From Actinomycetes bacterium (lineage in GTDB: Bacteria > Actinomycetota > Actinomycetes > Propionibacteriales > Propionibacteriaceae): a stretch of DNA of 44,791 nt. Each line of letters begins with the position of its first letter. Position 1 is the first letter of the stretch. This document shows positions 33,219 to 42,149 of this stretch, one piece after another. The position numbers were made by a program, and so were the translations under genes. The notes beneath the pieces are model-generated. The model ran no database searches, was not told the origin of the DNA, and was given only the letters and a program-made list of their open reading frames with translations. The stretch is from positions 1 through 44,791 of the forward strand of contig JAEXCA010000053.1 in NCBI GenBank assembly GCA_023393755.1. Reading direction: 5' to 3'.

Positions 33219-34070
33219 CTACTCGGAGCCGGTGGCCTCCGCGGACGAGTCGAGTACGGTGTCCAGCCGGGCTGCGCCGCGGATGACGCCGTTCTGCAGG
33301 ACGGCATGGGCGAGCTGGTCGAGGTGCCGTTCGCGGACGCGGCGCACCCAGGGCAGCAGGTAGCTCAGCGCGATGATGGCCGCGCCGGCCAGCCCGATGG
33401 GGAGCGTCGCGGTGAGGTGGGAGTTGATCAGGACGGCGATCCCGAGCAGGAATCGTCCCTGCCACATCAACCCCACCAGAGGCAGCCGGAACACACCAGC
33501 CAACACAGCGCGCGCAACCCGCCGCAGCAGGATCGCCGGCAAGCACCAGAAGGTCACCAGCAGGTCGAAGCGGGATACATCCACCCGCAGCCGGTATATC
33601 CCGTGCGCGATCCGCCACGCGACCTCGGAGTCGGAGACCCTGCCGGCAAGGTAACGGTTGATCAGGTCGTGCTCGATCAGGACGACGTCCGGGCCGATGG
33701 ACCTGCCCGTTGCGCGAGGCGAGGCGATCCCGATCTCGAAGCCAGACGCAGCAGCAGCGTGGGTGGCCGCGACGGCGAGCGGGAGGATCAGGCGATCTGC
33801 TTGCGGCGGGGATAGGCGCTGACCTCCCATCAGCACCTGGATGGCCGGCCACTTCAGCCGGCCGATCGCGAGCAGAACCGAGATCGCCACCCACACGGCC
33901 AGCAGCAGCCAGACCACCAAGCCCGGCAGCAAGGTCAGAACCATCAAAGCGAGCACTGCGCTACCCACCAGCTCCGGCAGGACACCACCCCCCCACAACA
34001 ACCAAGTGCACGCTCGCTGGGCCGAGGTCACCGATTCCAGACGCGGCCGGCGACGAACCCCGCTGTTCAC
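33219..34070 (-). CDS. membrane protein with a degenerate M48-protease-like core
   Basis: A 283-residue protein with two membrane helices near residues 35-70, a central soluble part and two more helices near 165-235. The segment 'VAWRIAHGIYRLRVDVSRFDLLVTFW' (centre about residue 155; shown across a short stretch) resembles the zinc-site helix of M48-type proteases, but the expected HExxH reads HGIYR. It lacks the catalytic Glu and the second His, so it should be inactive if the resemblance is real. The GTG start overlaps the upstream gene stop (GTGA). The protease link is an inference from one motif; it may simply be an unrelated membrane protein of the transfer region. Confidence 0.7.
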   Translation of the reverse strand: MNSGVRRRPRLESVTSAQRACTWLLWGGGVLPELVGSAVLALMVLTLLPGLVVWLLLAVWVAISVLLAIGRLKWPAIQVLMGGQRLSPPQADRLILPLAVAATHAAAASGFEIGIASPRATGRSIGPDVVLIEHDLINRYLAGRVSDSEVAWRIAHGIYRLRVDVSRFDLLVTFWCLPAILLRRVARAVLAGVFRLPLVGLMWQGRFLLGIAVLINSHLTATLPIGLAGAAIIALSYLLPWVRRVRERHLDQLAHAVLQNGVIRGAARLDTVLDSSAEATGSE

Positions 34071-34381
34071 GGCCGGCTCCCAGCACGCGAGATGCGGTAC
34101 TCGTTCAGGTCGATCGGTCCCTCACCGGGAACGCCCCGGGCGAGTTGGGCGACCAGCGACGACTCCGACGATCCCGGGCGTCCGGCGATCAACCGTTCGA
34201 CACCACCGGCGTTGGTGGCCACCGCGGCGAGCACAGAGGCGACGAAGCCGGCGAAGTCGACCGGCTCGATGATCCCGTCATCACCAACCCTGGTCTGCTC
34301 CACAGCGACGCCCAAGATGATCACCGTCGCCCGCCACAACGTCCGGTACCCCTCCGCACCGAGAGTGCCGTCAATCCTCAT
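34067..34381 (-). CDS. uncharacterised small protein, 104 residues
   Basis: A small protein, probably soluble, with a moderately hydrophobic N-terminal half ('TLWRATVIILGVAV', 'FVASVLAAVATNAGG') and a polar tail. No known domain. Its ATG overlaps the stop of the gene before it and its stop overlaps the next start, four bases each, placing it firmly in the coupled accessory operon. Function unknown. Confidence 0.72.
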   Translation of the reverse strand: MRIDGTLGAEGYRTLWRATVIILGVAVEQTRVGDDGIIEPVDFAGFVASVLAAVATNAGGVERLIAGRPGSSESSLVAQLARGVPGEGPIDLNEYRISRAGSRP

Positions 34382-34704
34382 CGCTGACCTCCCTGCTGGG
34401 ACGACTCCTCGGTCTGGTCTCCGTAGCGAGGGCAGAAGTCCCGCAACCGAGCGGCTTCCTTGGCGTCCAGTTCACCGTTGCTCCAGCGAACAACCGCGCT
34501 GATGGTGAGACCGTCGGCCTCCATCGCCCGGATCGCATCGCGAGCCCTGGTCTCGGCATCGTCCCGCTCCCGCAACGCGACCATCAACTTCACCGCAACC
34601 GAGGTCAACCGCCGCTCCCGCTGCTGCTCCTCCTCACGACGCCGCTGCTGCATCTGATACGCAGCCTTCCTCGCCGCCTGCCGTACGGTTTGCTTCGACT
34701 CCAT
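34378..34704 (-). CDS. basic coiled-coil protein, possible DNA-binding accessory
   Basis: A 108-residue, strongly charged protein. The N-terminal half is a long basic/glutamine-rich helix ('QAARKAAYQMQQRRREEEQQ') likely to form a coiled coil. The rest has 'TISAVVRWSNGELDAKEAARL', a helix pattern reminiscent of a small DNA-binding module. It may be a relaxosome-type accessory factor (inference from charge and location only). ATG 34704 follows GAGGA at six bases. It is the first gene of the coupled series that runs to 31438. Confidence 0.72.
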   Translation of the reverse strand: MESKQTVRQAARKAAYQMQQRRREEEQQRERRLTSVAVKLMVALRERDDAETRARDAIRAMEADGLTISAVVRWSNGELDAKEAARLRDFCPRYGDQTEESSQQGGQR

Positions 34705-35076
34705 GACCTGTCCTCTTCCCGTCCAGACCTCTTCACCCGCCTGAAGCAGTCGGAACTGCCGACACGGCCATCCGAGGAGTGTTCCTGCCGCAGGATCCGC
34801 AGTTCTCGATCGCGCCGAGCGCAACGTCAGCCGGGCGCGCGGATGAGCACTCTGGACGCCTCAGGAGCAACGTGGAGAGCCTCCCATGTCAGCAGGCAGC
34901 GCCACAGGTCGCCCGCGCTGCGGGCCAAGCTGGCTACGGATACTTCATCAACGCATTCCCGCCCGACTTCCTGATCCAGCAGGACGGCGCAGGCGGCGCG
35001 GAGAAGGAACCGACGTGAACGTAAGGCCCGACCCCGATTGTCGTTATGACCGTTGGCTGGCCACTGCTGCCAGGCG
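34705..35076. other. spacer between two minus-strand accessory genes
   Basis: No gene is supported. It separates the 125-residue protein gene from the coiled-coil protein gene and probably holds the promoter of the latter. A plus-strand frame ending near 35018 ('GYGYFINAFPPDF') and an opposing minus-strand frame were looked at; neither has a ribosome site or a known domain. Confidence 0.45.
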
Positions 35077-35454
35077 TCAGACCGACGCAATGTGTTCTGT
35101 GCGGTAGCCCTGCCGCGCGATGGCAGATTGGGCTTGGTCGAGCAGCACACCGATCTGGTTCGCCAGGTCTGCGGCTTGGTGGAGTGCCTCCACGCTTGCG
35201 GAGATCGACTCCTGGGGATCGCGGCCGTCGTCTTCGTAGACGTCGTAGGTGCCCAGCGAGCGTTCGAGGCCGTGCGCGAGCTGGTCGAGGGCTTGGTTGA
35301 GTCCGTAGCCGTTGGCGGTCTTGAGTTCTCCCAGGACCCGGTAGAGCACCGGCGCCGGGATGCCGTCGCCGGTGAAGATCGTGAAGTGGTTGATGCTGCG
35401 GATCGCTTCGTACGCCGCTTCGGCGGCGATCTCGATGTTCCACCGGTCGTTCAT
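35077..35454 (-). CDS. uncharacterised conserved-looking element protein, 125 residues
   Basis: A helical, acidic soluble protein. 'NIEIAAEAAYEAIRSINHFT' at the start and 'GIPAPVLYRVLGELKTANGYG' and 'LDQLAHGLERSLG' in the middle look like a compact helical bundle. I recall similar short proteins next to MobF relaxases on actinobacterial elements, but no function is known to me. ATG 35454 has GGAG seven bases upstream. It is divergent from the relaxase gene, so the gap between them should contain promoters for both and possibly oriT. Confidence 0.8.
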   Translation of the reverse strand: MNDRWNIEIAAEAAYEAIRSINHFTIFTGDGIPAPVLYRVLGELKTANGYGLNQALDQLAHGLERSLGTYDVYEDDGRDPQESISASVEALHQAADLANQIGVLLDQAQSAIARQGYRTEHIASV

Positions 35455-35759
35455 GGCGCGTCTCCTGGTTGATCCGTCAGGCAGCCAACCTGCTACTCCG
35501 AACTGCCGCTTTCGACTACCTGAAGCAGCTCCTCGCTCCACCTGGACAATCCGACTCCCCCACCCGCCACCGAACCCTCCAGACCCCTTCCTGACCAAGA
35601 TCCAATGACCCAGGCACCTCTTGCATCACCGGGTCAACCATTGCGAATACCGTCTGACAAGGGGAATGTCCAGCGTTGGCGTAGTTCGTCCATCGCGGCT
35701 CCGAGAGCACTGGTGGAGGGTGTCCGGACCACGAGGTTGGGCCGGCTTCAGTTGGTGTG
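35455..35759. promoter_or_regulatory. divergent intergenic region, candidate oriT
   Basis: This 305-bp gap directly precedes a MobF relaxase gene, where oriT often lies. It has an inverted repeat TGACCC (35606-35611) and GGGTCA (35631-35636), followed at 35642-35664 by TGCGAATACCGTCTGACAAG..., which loosely resembles the R388-type nic context (TGCGTATTGTCT, from memory). The resemblance is partial and the region must also hold two promoters, so the oriT call is tentative. Confidence 0.35.
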
Positions 35760-38700
35760 ATGGCGGTGAAGAAGCTCACGGCCGGGTCGGGGTATGACTA
35801 CCTGACCCGGCAGGTCGCCGCGATGGACTCCACCGAGAAGGGCCATACCTCGCTGGCGTCGTACTACACGGCCAAAGGCGAGACACCTGGGGTGTGGGTC
35901 GGACGCGGCATGGCTGATATCGAAGGTCTCGTCGCTGGAGATCCGGTGACAGCGGAGCAGATGAAGGCCTTGTTCGGGGCGGGCTACCACCCACTCGCGG
36001 TCCAGCGACAGGCAGAGCTGCCAACCGATGCCGAGGCGAAGGACTTCGCCGCCGCGATCCGTCTGGGCAATCCGTTCCCGGTCTACTCCCCCGATGTCAG
36101 CCCGTTCCGGATGGCGGTGGCGCAGCGGTTCGCCGACCACAACACGGCGATCGGCGCGGCTCCAACGGCGGCTCTACCGCGCGAGGAGCGGTCCAGTATC
36201 CGGACGGCAGTGGCACGGGAGTTCTTCCTGGCCGAGTTCAAACGGGAGCCGCAGGATGCCCGGGAACTGGCGGGCCTGGTCGCCCGGTTGTCGCGCCCGA
36301 GGACGACAGCGGTCGCGGGCTTCGATCTCACCTTCTCTCCGGTGAAGTCAGTGTCGGCGTTGTGGGCATTGGCCGAACCGTCGGTGGCCGCGGCGATCGA
36401 ACGCGCCCACCACAAGGCGGTCGCCGATGCGCTGCGGTACATCGAAGATCACGCCCTGTACACCCGGCTCGGACGCAATGGTGTCCGCCAGGTCGATGTG
36501 AAGGGGCTGGTCGGCGCAGCGTTCACTCACCGTGACTCGCGGGCGTCTGATCCGGATCTTCACACTCATGTGGCGGTGGCGAACAAGGTCGAGACTCTCG
36601 ATGGGCGGTGGCGTTCCATCGACGGCCGCGTGCTGTTGAAGGCCACGGTCGCGGCATCGGAGACCTACAACACCGCGCTGGAGCGACACCTCGCCACTGA
36701 CCTCGGCGTCGTGTTCCAGGCCCGCCCGACACCGGAGGGGAGACGGCCAGTCCGCGAGATCGTGGGAGTGAGCCCGACGCTCATCGAGCGGTGGTCGTCA
36801 CGTCGCCGCAGCATCCATGCCCGGGCGTCGGAGTTGGCCAAGGAGTTCCAGCGGGTTCATGGCCGTACCCCGACTGCGATCGAGATGACGAACCTGGCCG
36901 ACCAAGCCTGGGCGGACACCCGGCAGGCCAAGCACGAGCCACGCAGCCTTGCCGAACAACGCAGCACCTGGCGCGCCGAAGCCGAGAATGTTCTGGGCGG
37001 ATCACCAGCCGTTGACGCGATGACCACCGAGGCGCTTCACCCGACCGCGGCAGGTCCGGGACTGCCGAATCACCGGTGGTATCGCGACACCGCACGACAG
37101 ATCATGGCCAAGGTCGAGTCCGAGCGGTCGGTGTGGCAGTACTGGCACGTCCACGCCGAGGCCAAGCGTCGGCTACGCACCACCGGGCTGCGTCCGGACC
37201 AACTTGAGCGGGCCGCCGATTGGCTCACTGACACCGCACTGGAGCACCACGCCCTCGCGATCCAGCGTCCCGATGATGCGCTCGCCGAGCCTGAACCGCT
37301 GCGTCGCCTGGACGGATGCAGCGTGTATGAGGTCGCCGGAGCGCAGTTGTACACCTCGCGCAGGATCGTCGAGGCTGAGCAGCGGATCGTCACCGCCGCC
37401 GGGCGGACGGACGGCCGCCGGGTGCCTGCCCAGGCCATCGAGATGGCGCTGCTGGAGTCGGTCGCCAACGGGCTCACCTTGAACGCCGGCCAGGTGGCGA
37501 TGGTTCGGGCGATGGCGACCTCGGGAGCCCGCGTCCAGCTGGGCATCGCGCCCGCGGGCTCGGGCAAGACCACCGCGATGGCGACTCTCGCGCGGGCCTG
37601 GCGCGAGGCTGGCGGACAGGTGGTCGGGTTGTCGCCGGCTGCCGCTGCGGCTGCTCAGCTGCGGTCTCAGATCGAGACCCACACCGACACCCTGGCCAAA
37701 CTCGTCTGGTCGATCGACCGCAACGACCTTCCCCGGTGGGCGAACGCGATCGGTCCGAAGACGCTGGTGATCATCGATGAAGCCGGCACCGCGGATACCC
37801 TCAGCCTCGATACCGCGATCCACTTCATCCTCGCCCGCGGCGGCAGCGTCCGCCTGATCGGGGACGACCAACAGCTCGGCGCGATCGCCGCCGGTGGGGT
37901 GCTACGCGACATCACCAGCCGACACGGCGCCGTCCACCTCAACGAACTTCTGCGGTTCACTGACCCCGCCGAAGGCAACGCCTCCCTCGCGCTGCGCGAG
38001 GGACGGCCCGAAGCGCTCGGGTTCTACCTCGACAACGGCCGCGTCCACATCGGCGACCTCGACGGACTCACCCGTGCCGTGTTCGACTCCTGGAAAGCCG
38101 AACGAGCCGACGGCAAGGACGCGCTCATGCTCGCCCCCACCCGCGAACTCGTCGCCCAACTGAACGAGAAGGCCCGTGCCTACCGGCTCGGCGATCAGCG
38201 TCCCGGGCGCGAGGTGAAGCTCGTCGACGGCAACTACGCCTCCGCCGGAGACACGATCATCACCCGCACTAACGACCGCCGGCTGCGGGTCAGCCGGTCG
38301 GATTGGGTGAAGAACGGCGACCGCTGGACCGTCCTCAAAGTCACCCCAGGCGGCCGACTCACCGCCCAGCACCACACCCACCGGCGCATCGTCACCCTGC
38401 CCACCGACTATGTCGCTGAGTCCACCGAACTGGGGTACGCGACCACCGTCCACGGTGCCCAAGGCGTGACCGCCGACGCCACGCACGGCCTCGCCACCGG
38501 CAGCGAGAGCCGCCAGCAGCTGTACACGATGGTCACCCGCGGACGCACCGCAAACCACATCTATCTAGCAGTCGTCGGGGACGGTGACCCGCACAGCCTG
38601 GTCGACCCCGACACCGTCATCCCGCCCACTCCGACCGATCTGCTCACTCGCATCCTCACCCGCGACGAGACCTCCGTTTCGGCCACCACGTCCATCGCAC

Positions 38701-41093
38701 TGCAAGCCGACTCCGCACTGCGGCTGGGTGACGCGGCCGCCCGCTACTCCGACGCCCTGCAGGTCGCGATCGAACAGACCACCGCCCCGGAGGTCATCGC
38801 CATCATCGAAGCAATCGCCGACACCGGCCTTTCCTGGATCACCTTCGCACCCGCCTGGCCCACCCTGCGCAGCCACCTGCTACTCCTCAACGCAACCGGG
38901 GTTGACCCCATCCTGGCTCTCAATCAAGCGCACGCCGAAGGATCACTGAAGGACGCGCACGACCCCGCCGCCGTCCTGGACTGGCGACTCGACGCCACCC
39001 GCGACGCACCTCCCGGACCACTGCCCTGGCTGCCCGGCATCCCCCGGCCGTTGACCGCCGATCCGGTCTGGGGCGCCTACCTGGCCCAACGCCACACCCT
39101 GGTCGTATCGCTCGCCGACGCCGTGCGTACCGAGGTGTCCGACACCGCTCGAAACCCCGAATGGGTCGGCGACGGCCCGCGACCCCAAGCCTCTCTCCTG
39201 GGTGAGGTTGCGGTCTGGCGAGCGGCGCTCGCCGTCCCCGATGCTGACCTACGGCCCACCGGCGCACCCCAACTCGCCGCGGCTGCCGCACGCCACCAGC
39301 GCAGGCTCGACAAGCAACTCGCCACCGACCGCAACCCGGCGCTGGCCGAATGGACACCCCTGCTGACCGCCATCAGCCCAGCCATCGGCGACGATCCGTA
39401 CCTGGCGACCCTGGCCCGGCAACTCGCCAAACTGACCCGCGCCGGCCTCGACGCCACCGGACTGCTCGCCTCCGCCGCGGCTGAGGGGGTCCTGCCCGAC
39501 GATCACGCAGCAGCCGCACTCTGGTGGCGGATCAACCGCCACCTCGAACCAGCCGTCGCCACCAACGCCACCGACCCCACACCAGCACCCTGGAGCGACG
39601 AGTTCGCCCGGCTGGTAGCCACCGAGCGAGCCGACCAGCTGCGATCGTCCACTTGGTGGCCAGCGCTGGTTACCGCGATCGACCACGCCACTGCCCGCGG
39701 CTGGACGCTCCCTGACCTGCTCGCACCCATCCAGGCCGAGGACGTCGAGGAATGCCAGGCCCTCGTATGGCGGACGACCATGCTCGTCAACCCCGTTCAC
39801 GACGACCCTGTCGACCAGCTCTGGACGCCCGAACCAGAACAGCCCACCACCGTCGAAGTACCCTCCAACACCAACGAGATCGAGGTCGTCGACGACGCTT
39901 GGGCGGTCCTCCAGATCGAAGCCATGATCCGCCACCAGCAAGGCGAGCCCGAACTGACCCCCGCCGAGATCACCGAACAACTCAACCGCCGCGACGCCTG
40001 GTGCGACTCTGGCAGCACGCCCGAGCGACTGGCCCATATCAACGAACTGGCCACACGCTTCTACGAAGCCCGCTACCCCGGTTCCTGGGCACAGAACTAC
40101 CTCATCGACCGCCTCCACACCGACCTCGCCGGCGACCCCGGCTACCGCCCCGGCTACGCCCCCGACAGCTGGACCGCCCTTATCCACCACCTCCGCCGAC
40201 AAGGCGTCACCGACCACGAGATGATCCTCGCCGGCGTGGCCAAGCAAGCCTCCTCCGGCAACCTCATCGACCGCTTCCGCAACCGCGTCATCTTCCCGAT
40301 CACCCACGACGGCCAGATCCTCGGCTTCATCGCCCGGCGCCACCCCGACGCAGACGACAACGCCGGACCCAAGTACCTCAACACCCCCGAAACCCCGCTC
40401 TTCCACAAGGGAGCCCAGCTGTACGGACACTCCCCCACCCTGATCCGAGGCGCACGCCCAGTGCTCGTCGAAGGCCCGATGGACGCCATCGCCGTCACCC
40501 TCGCCACCGCAGGCGAATACACCGGCGTCGCCGCCCTCGGCACCGCCCTCACCCGCGAACAAGCCCGCCAACTACGCCGATACACAGACGTGCCCATCGT
40601 CGCCACCGACAACGACAAAGCCGGCCAAGCCGCCGCCGAACGCGCCTACTGGATCCTCACCGACCTCGGCCATGAGCCGCTTCAGGCGACCTTGCCCGAC
40701 GGCACCGATCCCGCCGATCTCATCGCCCGCGGACACTCACAAGGTCTCGTGAGCGCGCTCCGCCGGTCGACCGCCCTCGTGAGCATCATGCTCAAGTCGG
40801 CCCTGTCCGACACGAAGGGTGAGCACGCCGTCGACAAGGCGGTCCGCGTGCTGGCCGTTGCGAACCCAGTCCACTGGGGGTCTGCTGCCGCTCAGCTTGC
40901 TCGGTCCACCGGGCTTCCCATCAGTGTCGTTCGCCGGGCATTCATGGTCGAGCTTGGCCGAAGCCCTCTCCCCAAGACTCCGAGGGCGACAGTAGCCCCG
41001 ACCTCAAGCTCGGGGACTCTCCTCGCCAGGCCCGAACCTAGCCCTGATGAGCGGAACAACCTCCGCACGCCGAACGCTGGGCCTCAGCGCTGA
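35760..41093 (+). CDS. MobF relaxase-helicase fused to a TOPRIM primase domain
   Basis: A protein of about 1777 residues that would nick oriT, unwind DNA and probably prime in the recipient. Residues 1-330: TrwC relaxase, with N-terminal tyrosines ('GYDYLTRQ', 'SYYTAKGE') and the three-histidine metal site 'THRDSRASDPDLHTH' (about 254-270). Residues ~560-960: RecD-like helicase, Walker A 'APAGSGKTT' (about 600), 'VIIDEAGTAD' (about 671), 'LIGDDQQLGA' and 'TVHGAQGVTAD'. After a ~500-residue helical linker, residues ~1430-1680 hold a DnaG-like part: 'RVIFPITHDGQILGFIAR', TOPRIM 'VEGPMDAIAV' (about 1570) and 'ATDNDKAGQAA'. No CHC2 zinc finger is seen. The GTG at 35757, one codon earlier, is an alternative start. 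All three active sites look intact. Confidence 0.93.
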   Translation: MAVKKLTAGSGYDYLTRQVAAMDSTEKGHTSLASYYTAKGETPGVWVGRGMADIEGLVAGDPVTAEQMKALFGAGYHPLAVQRQAELPTDAEAKDFAAAIRLGNPFPVYSPDVSPFRMAVAQRFADHNTAIGAAPTAALPREERSSIRTAVAREFFLAEFKREPQDARELAGLVARLSRPRTTAVAGFDLTFSPVKSVSALWALAEPSVAAAIERAHHKAVADALRYIEDHALYTRLGRNGVRQVDVKGLVGAAFTHRDSRASDPDLHTHVAVANKVETLDGRWRSIDGRVLLKATVAASETYNTALERHLATDLGVVFQARPTPEGRRPVREIVGVSPTLIERWSSRRRSIHARASELAKEFQRVHGRTPTAIEMTNLADQAWADTRQAKHEPRSLAEQRSTWRAEAENVLGGSPAVDAMTTEALHPTAAGPGLPNHRWYRDTARQIMAKVESERSVWQYWHVHAEAKRRLRTTGLRPDQLERAADWLTDTALEHHALAIQRPDDALAEPEPLRRLDGCSVYEVAGAQLYTSRRIVEAEQRIVTAAGRTDGRRVPAQAIEMALLESVANGLTLNAGQVAMVRAMATSGARVQLGIAPAGSGKTTAMATLARAWREAGGQVVGLSPAAAAAAQLRSQIETHTDTLAKLVWSIDRNDLPRWANAIGPKTLVIIDEAGTADTLSLDTAIHFILARGGSVRLIGDDQQLGAIAAGGVLRDITSRHGAVHLNELLRFTDPAEGNASLALREGRPEALGFYLDNGRVHIGDLDGLTRAVFDSWKAERADGKDALMLAPTRELVAQLNEKARAYRLGDQRPGREVKLVDGNYASAGDTIITRTNDRRLRVSRSDWVKNGDRWTVLKVTPGGRLTAQHHTHRRIVTLPTDYVAESTELGYATTVHGAQGVTADATHGLATGSESRQQLYTMVTRGRTANHIYLAVVGDGDPHSLVDPDTVIPPTPTDLLTRILTRDETSVSATTSIALQADSALRLGDAAARYSDALQVAIEQTTAPEVIAIIEAIADTGLSWITFAPAWPTLRSHLLLLNATGVDPILALNQAHAEGSLKDAHDPAAVLDWRLDATRDAPPGPLPWLPGIPRPLTADPVWGAYLAQRHTLVVSLADAVRTEVSDTARNPEWVGDGPRPQASLLGEVAVWRAALAVPDADLRPTGAPQLAAAAARHQRRLDKQLATDRNPALAEWTPLLTAISPAIGDDPYLATLARQLAKLTRAGLDATGLLASAAAEGVLPDDHAAAALWWRINRHLEPAVATNATDPTPAPWSDEFARLVATERADQLRSSTWWPALVTAIDHATARGWTLPDLLAPIQAEDVEECQALVWRTTMLVNPVHDDPVDQLWTPEPEQPTTVEVPSNTNEIEVVDDAWAVLQIEAMIRHQQGEPELTPAEITEQLNRRDAWCDSGSTPERLAHINELATRFYEARYPGSWAQNYLIDRLHTDLAGDPGYRPGYAPDSWTALIHHLRRQGVTDHEMILAGVAKQASSGNLIDRFRNRVIFPITHDGQILGFIARRHPDADDNAGPKYLNTPETPLFHKGAQLYGHSPTLIRGARPVLVEGPMDAIAVTLATAGEYTGVAALGTALTREQARQLRRYTDVPIVATDNDKAGQAAAERAYWILTDLGHEPLQATLPDGTDPADLIARGHSQGLVSALRRSTALVSIMLKSALSDTKGEHAVDKAVRVLAVANPVHWGSAAAQLARSTGLPISVVRRAFMVELGRSPLPKTPRATVAPTSSSGTLLARPEPSPDERNNLRTPNAGPQR

Positions 41094-41547
41094 GGTTCCA
41101 GACCCTCCCGTCGCTTGGCTGCACCTAGTCGCGTCGCCGCGGTGCCTTCAGGAGTCACGCCCCGGTCAGCTAGATGTCCGACAAACCCTCATTACTGTAG
41201 GCGTCGACAGCGACCTGTCCCAGCCCGGCCGACTTGAGCAGGAAGGCCAAAGGGGCTGCGGTTGGAAGCGGCCTAGTCTTCGAGCGTCGTCGCCGCAGGA
41301 TGCGGTGCCGAACTCTGCGATGTGAGCACAATGCGGCGCTGTCTCGACCAAGTGATCCGCCAGCGGCAATCCGCCAACAAGGACGTGACGCGACTCTCGC
41401 TCCAGTACCATCGAGAGGGTCCTGCTGTTGGACGAAGGGATGTTCATCACGGTCGCTGACATCTTGTCGGGTCGTGAACGGCCGGAGCGGACAACGCGGG
41501 TTGCACGGTGCGTTATGACTATCTCGTGAAGGGATTGCGGGGATTCT
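41094..41547. other. spacer between relaxase and cargo genes
   Basis: No gene is supported. On the minus strand the last ~30 codons of an open frame ending at 41170 ('FLLKSAGLGQVAVDAYSNEG') have coding-like composition and could be the tail of a decayed gene; its upstream part is not coding-like. The base composition falls toward the right, where the lower-GC cargo genes begin. The promoter of those genes should lie in the last ~60 bases. Confidence 0.4.
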
Positions 41548-42126
41548 ATGGCAAGAGAATACAGTCTTCAGCCGAATGAAGTGGTTCTTCTCAAGGAAGA
41601 GTACGTCGCCCATGGCGGTCGCCTTGCCACGAGTACGGACCAGCTCATCCTTACGAACCTGAACCTGGTTGTGGCCAAGAAGGGAATGTTTGGCAACTCC
41701 AAGGAGATACTGGTCTTTCCAATCAGTCAAATCAAGGTTTGGAATGGGCAAGCCCAAGCATTGCTCGGCAAGTCCGGCACCGTTGGAGTGTACCAGCTCG
41801 AGGTGTATTTCCTGAACAGCCAGGAGAACTTCCGTTTCCAGACCGGAGGCAAGAAGAAGATCTTGGACTGGGTGGCGAAAATTCAGCAGGTGGTAGTTGG
41901 ACAATCAACGCCCATCCAGAACACCGCAGGGCTTGCGCTCCCTGGAGCAGAGCGCGTCGCCGACACGCTAAAGGATACGTTCGATGTATTCAAGAGCAGA
42001 TTCGGCGCCAAGCCGCCTGCCCCCTCACAAGTAGCCGGCAAATGCGGTTCCTGTGGCGCCCCGATCACAGGAGTTGGCGGGCAGGTCACGACTTGCCCCT
42101 ACTGCGGCGCTCCACAGCAACTGTGA
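41548..42126 (+). CDS. PH-like domain protein with C-terminal zinc ribbon
   Basis: A 192-residue cytoplasmic protein. Residues ~5-115 are strand-rich and look like a bacterial PH-type domain: 'GGRLATSTDQLILTNLNLVV', 'FPISQIKVWNGQAQ', 'QLEVYFLNSQENFRFQTG' and a closing helix 'KKILDWVAKIQQVV'. The C-terminus has a zinc ribbon, 'CGSCGAPITG' and 'CPYCGAPQQL', with two CxxC pairs. Its GC content is clearly below that of the relaxase gene. It lies 23 bases ahead of the SPFH gene, so the two are likely one transcript and the products probably meet at a membrane. No ortholog with known function is recognised. Confidence 0.85.
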   Translation: MAREYSLQPNEVVLLKEEYVAHGGRLATSTDQLILTNLNLVVAKKGMFGNSKEILVFPISQIKVWNGQAQALLGKSGTVGVYQLEVYFLNSQENFRFQTGGKKKILDWVAKIQQVVVGQSTPIQNTAGLALPGAERVADTLKDTFDVFKSRFGAKPPAPSQVAGKCGSCGAPITGVGGQVTTCPYCGAPQQL

Positions 42127-42149
42127 TCATCAGACAGGACGTGTAGATC

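Noticed and set aside
39249..40571. A minus-strand open frame of 440 codons inside the relaxase gene.
   Set aside because: Gly/Val-rich antisense shadow of the relaxase linker and TOPRIM region, with no recognisable domain.
41166..41462. A minus-strand gene after the relaxase.
   Set aside because: Rich in Ser, Arg and Cys with no domain; another minus-strand frame there has only a short coding-like tail, so at most a remnant is present.
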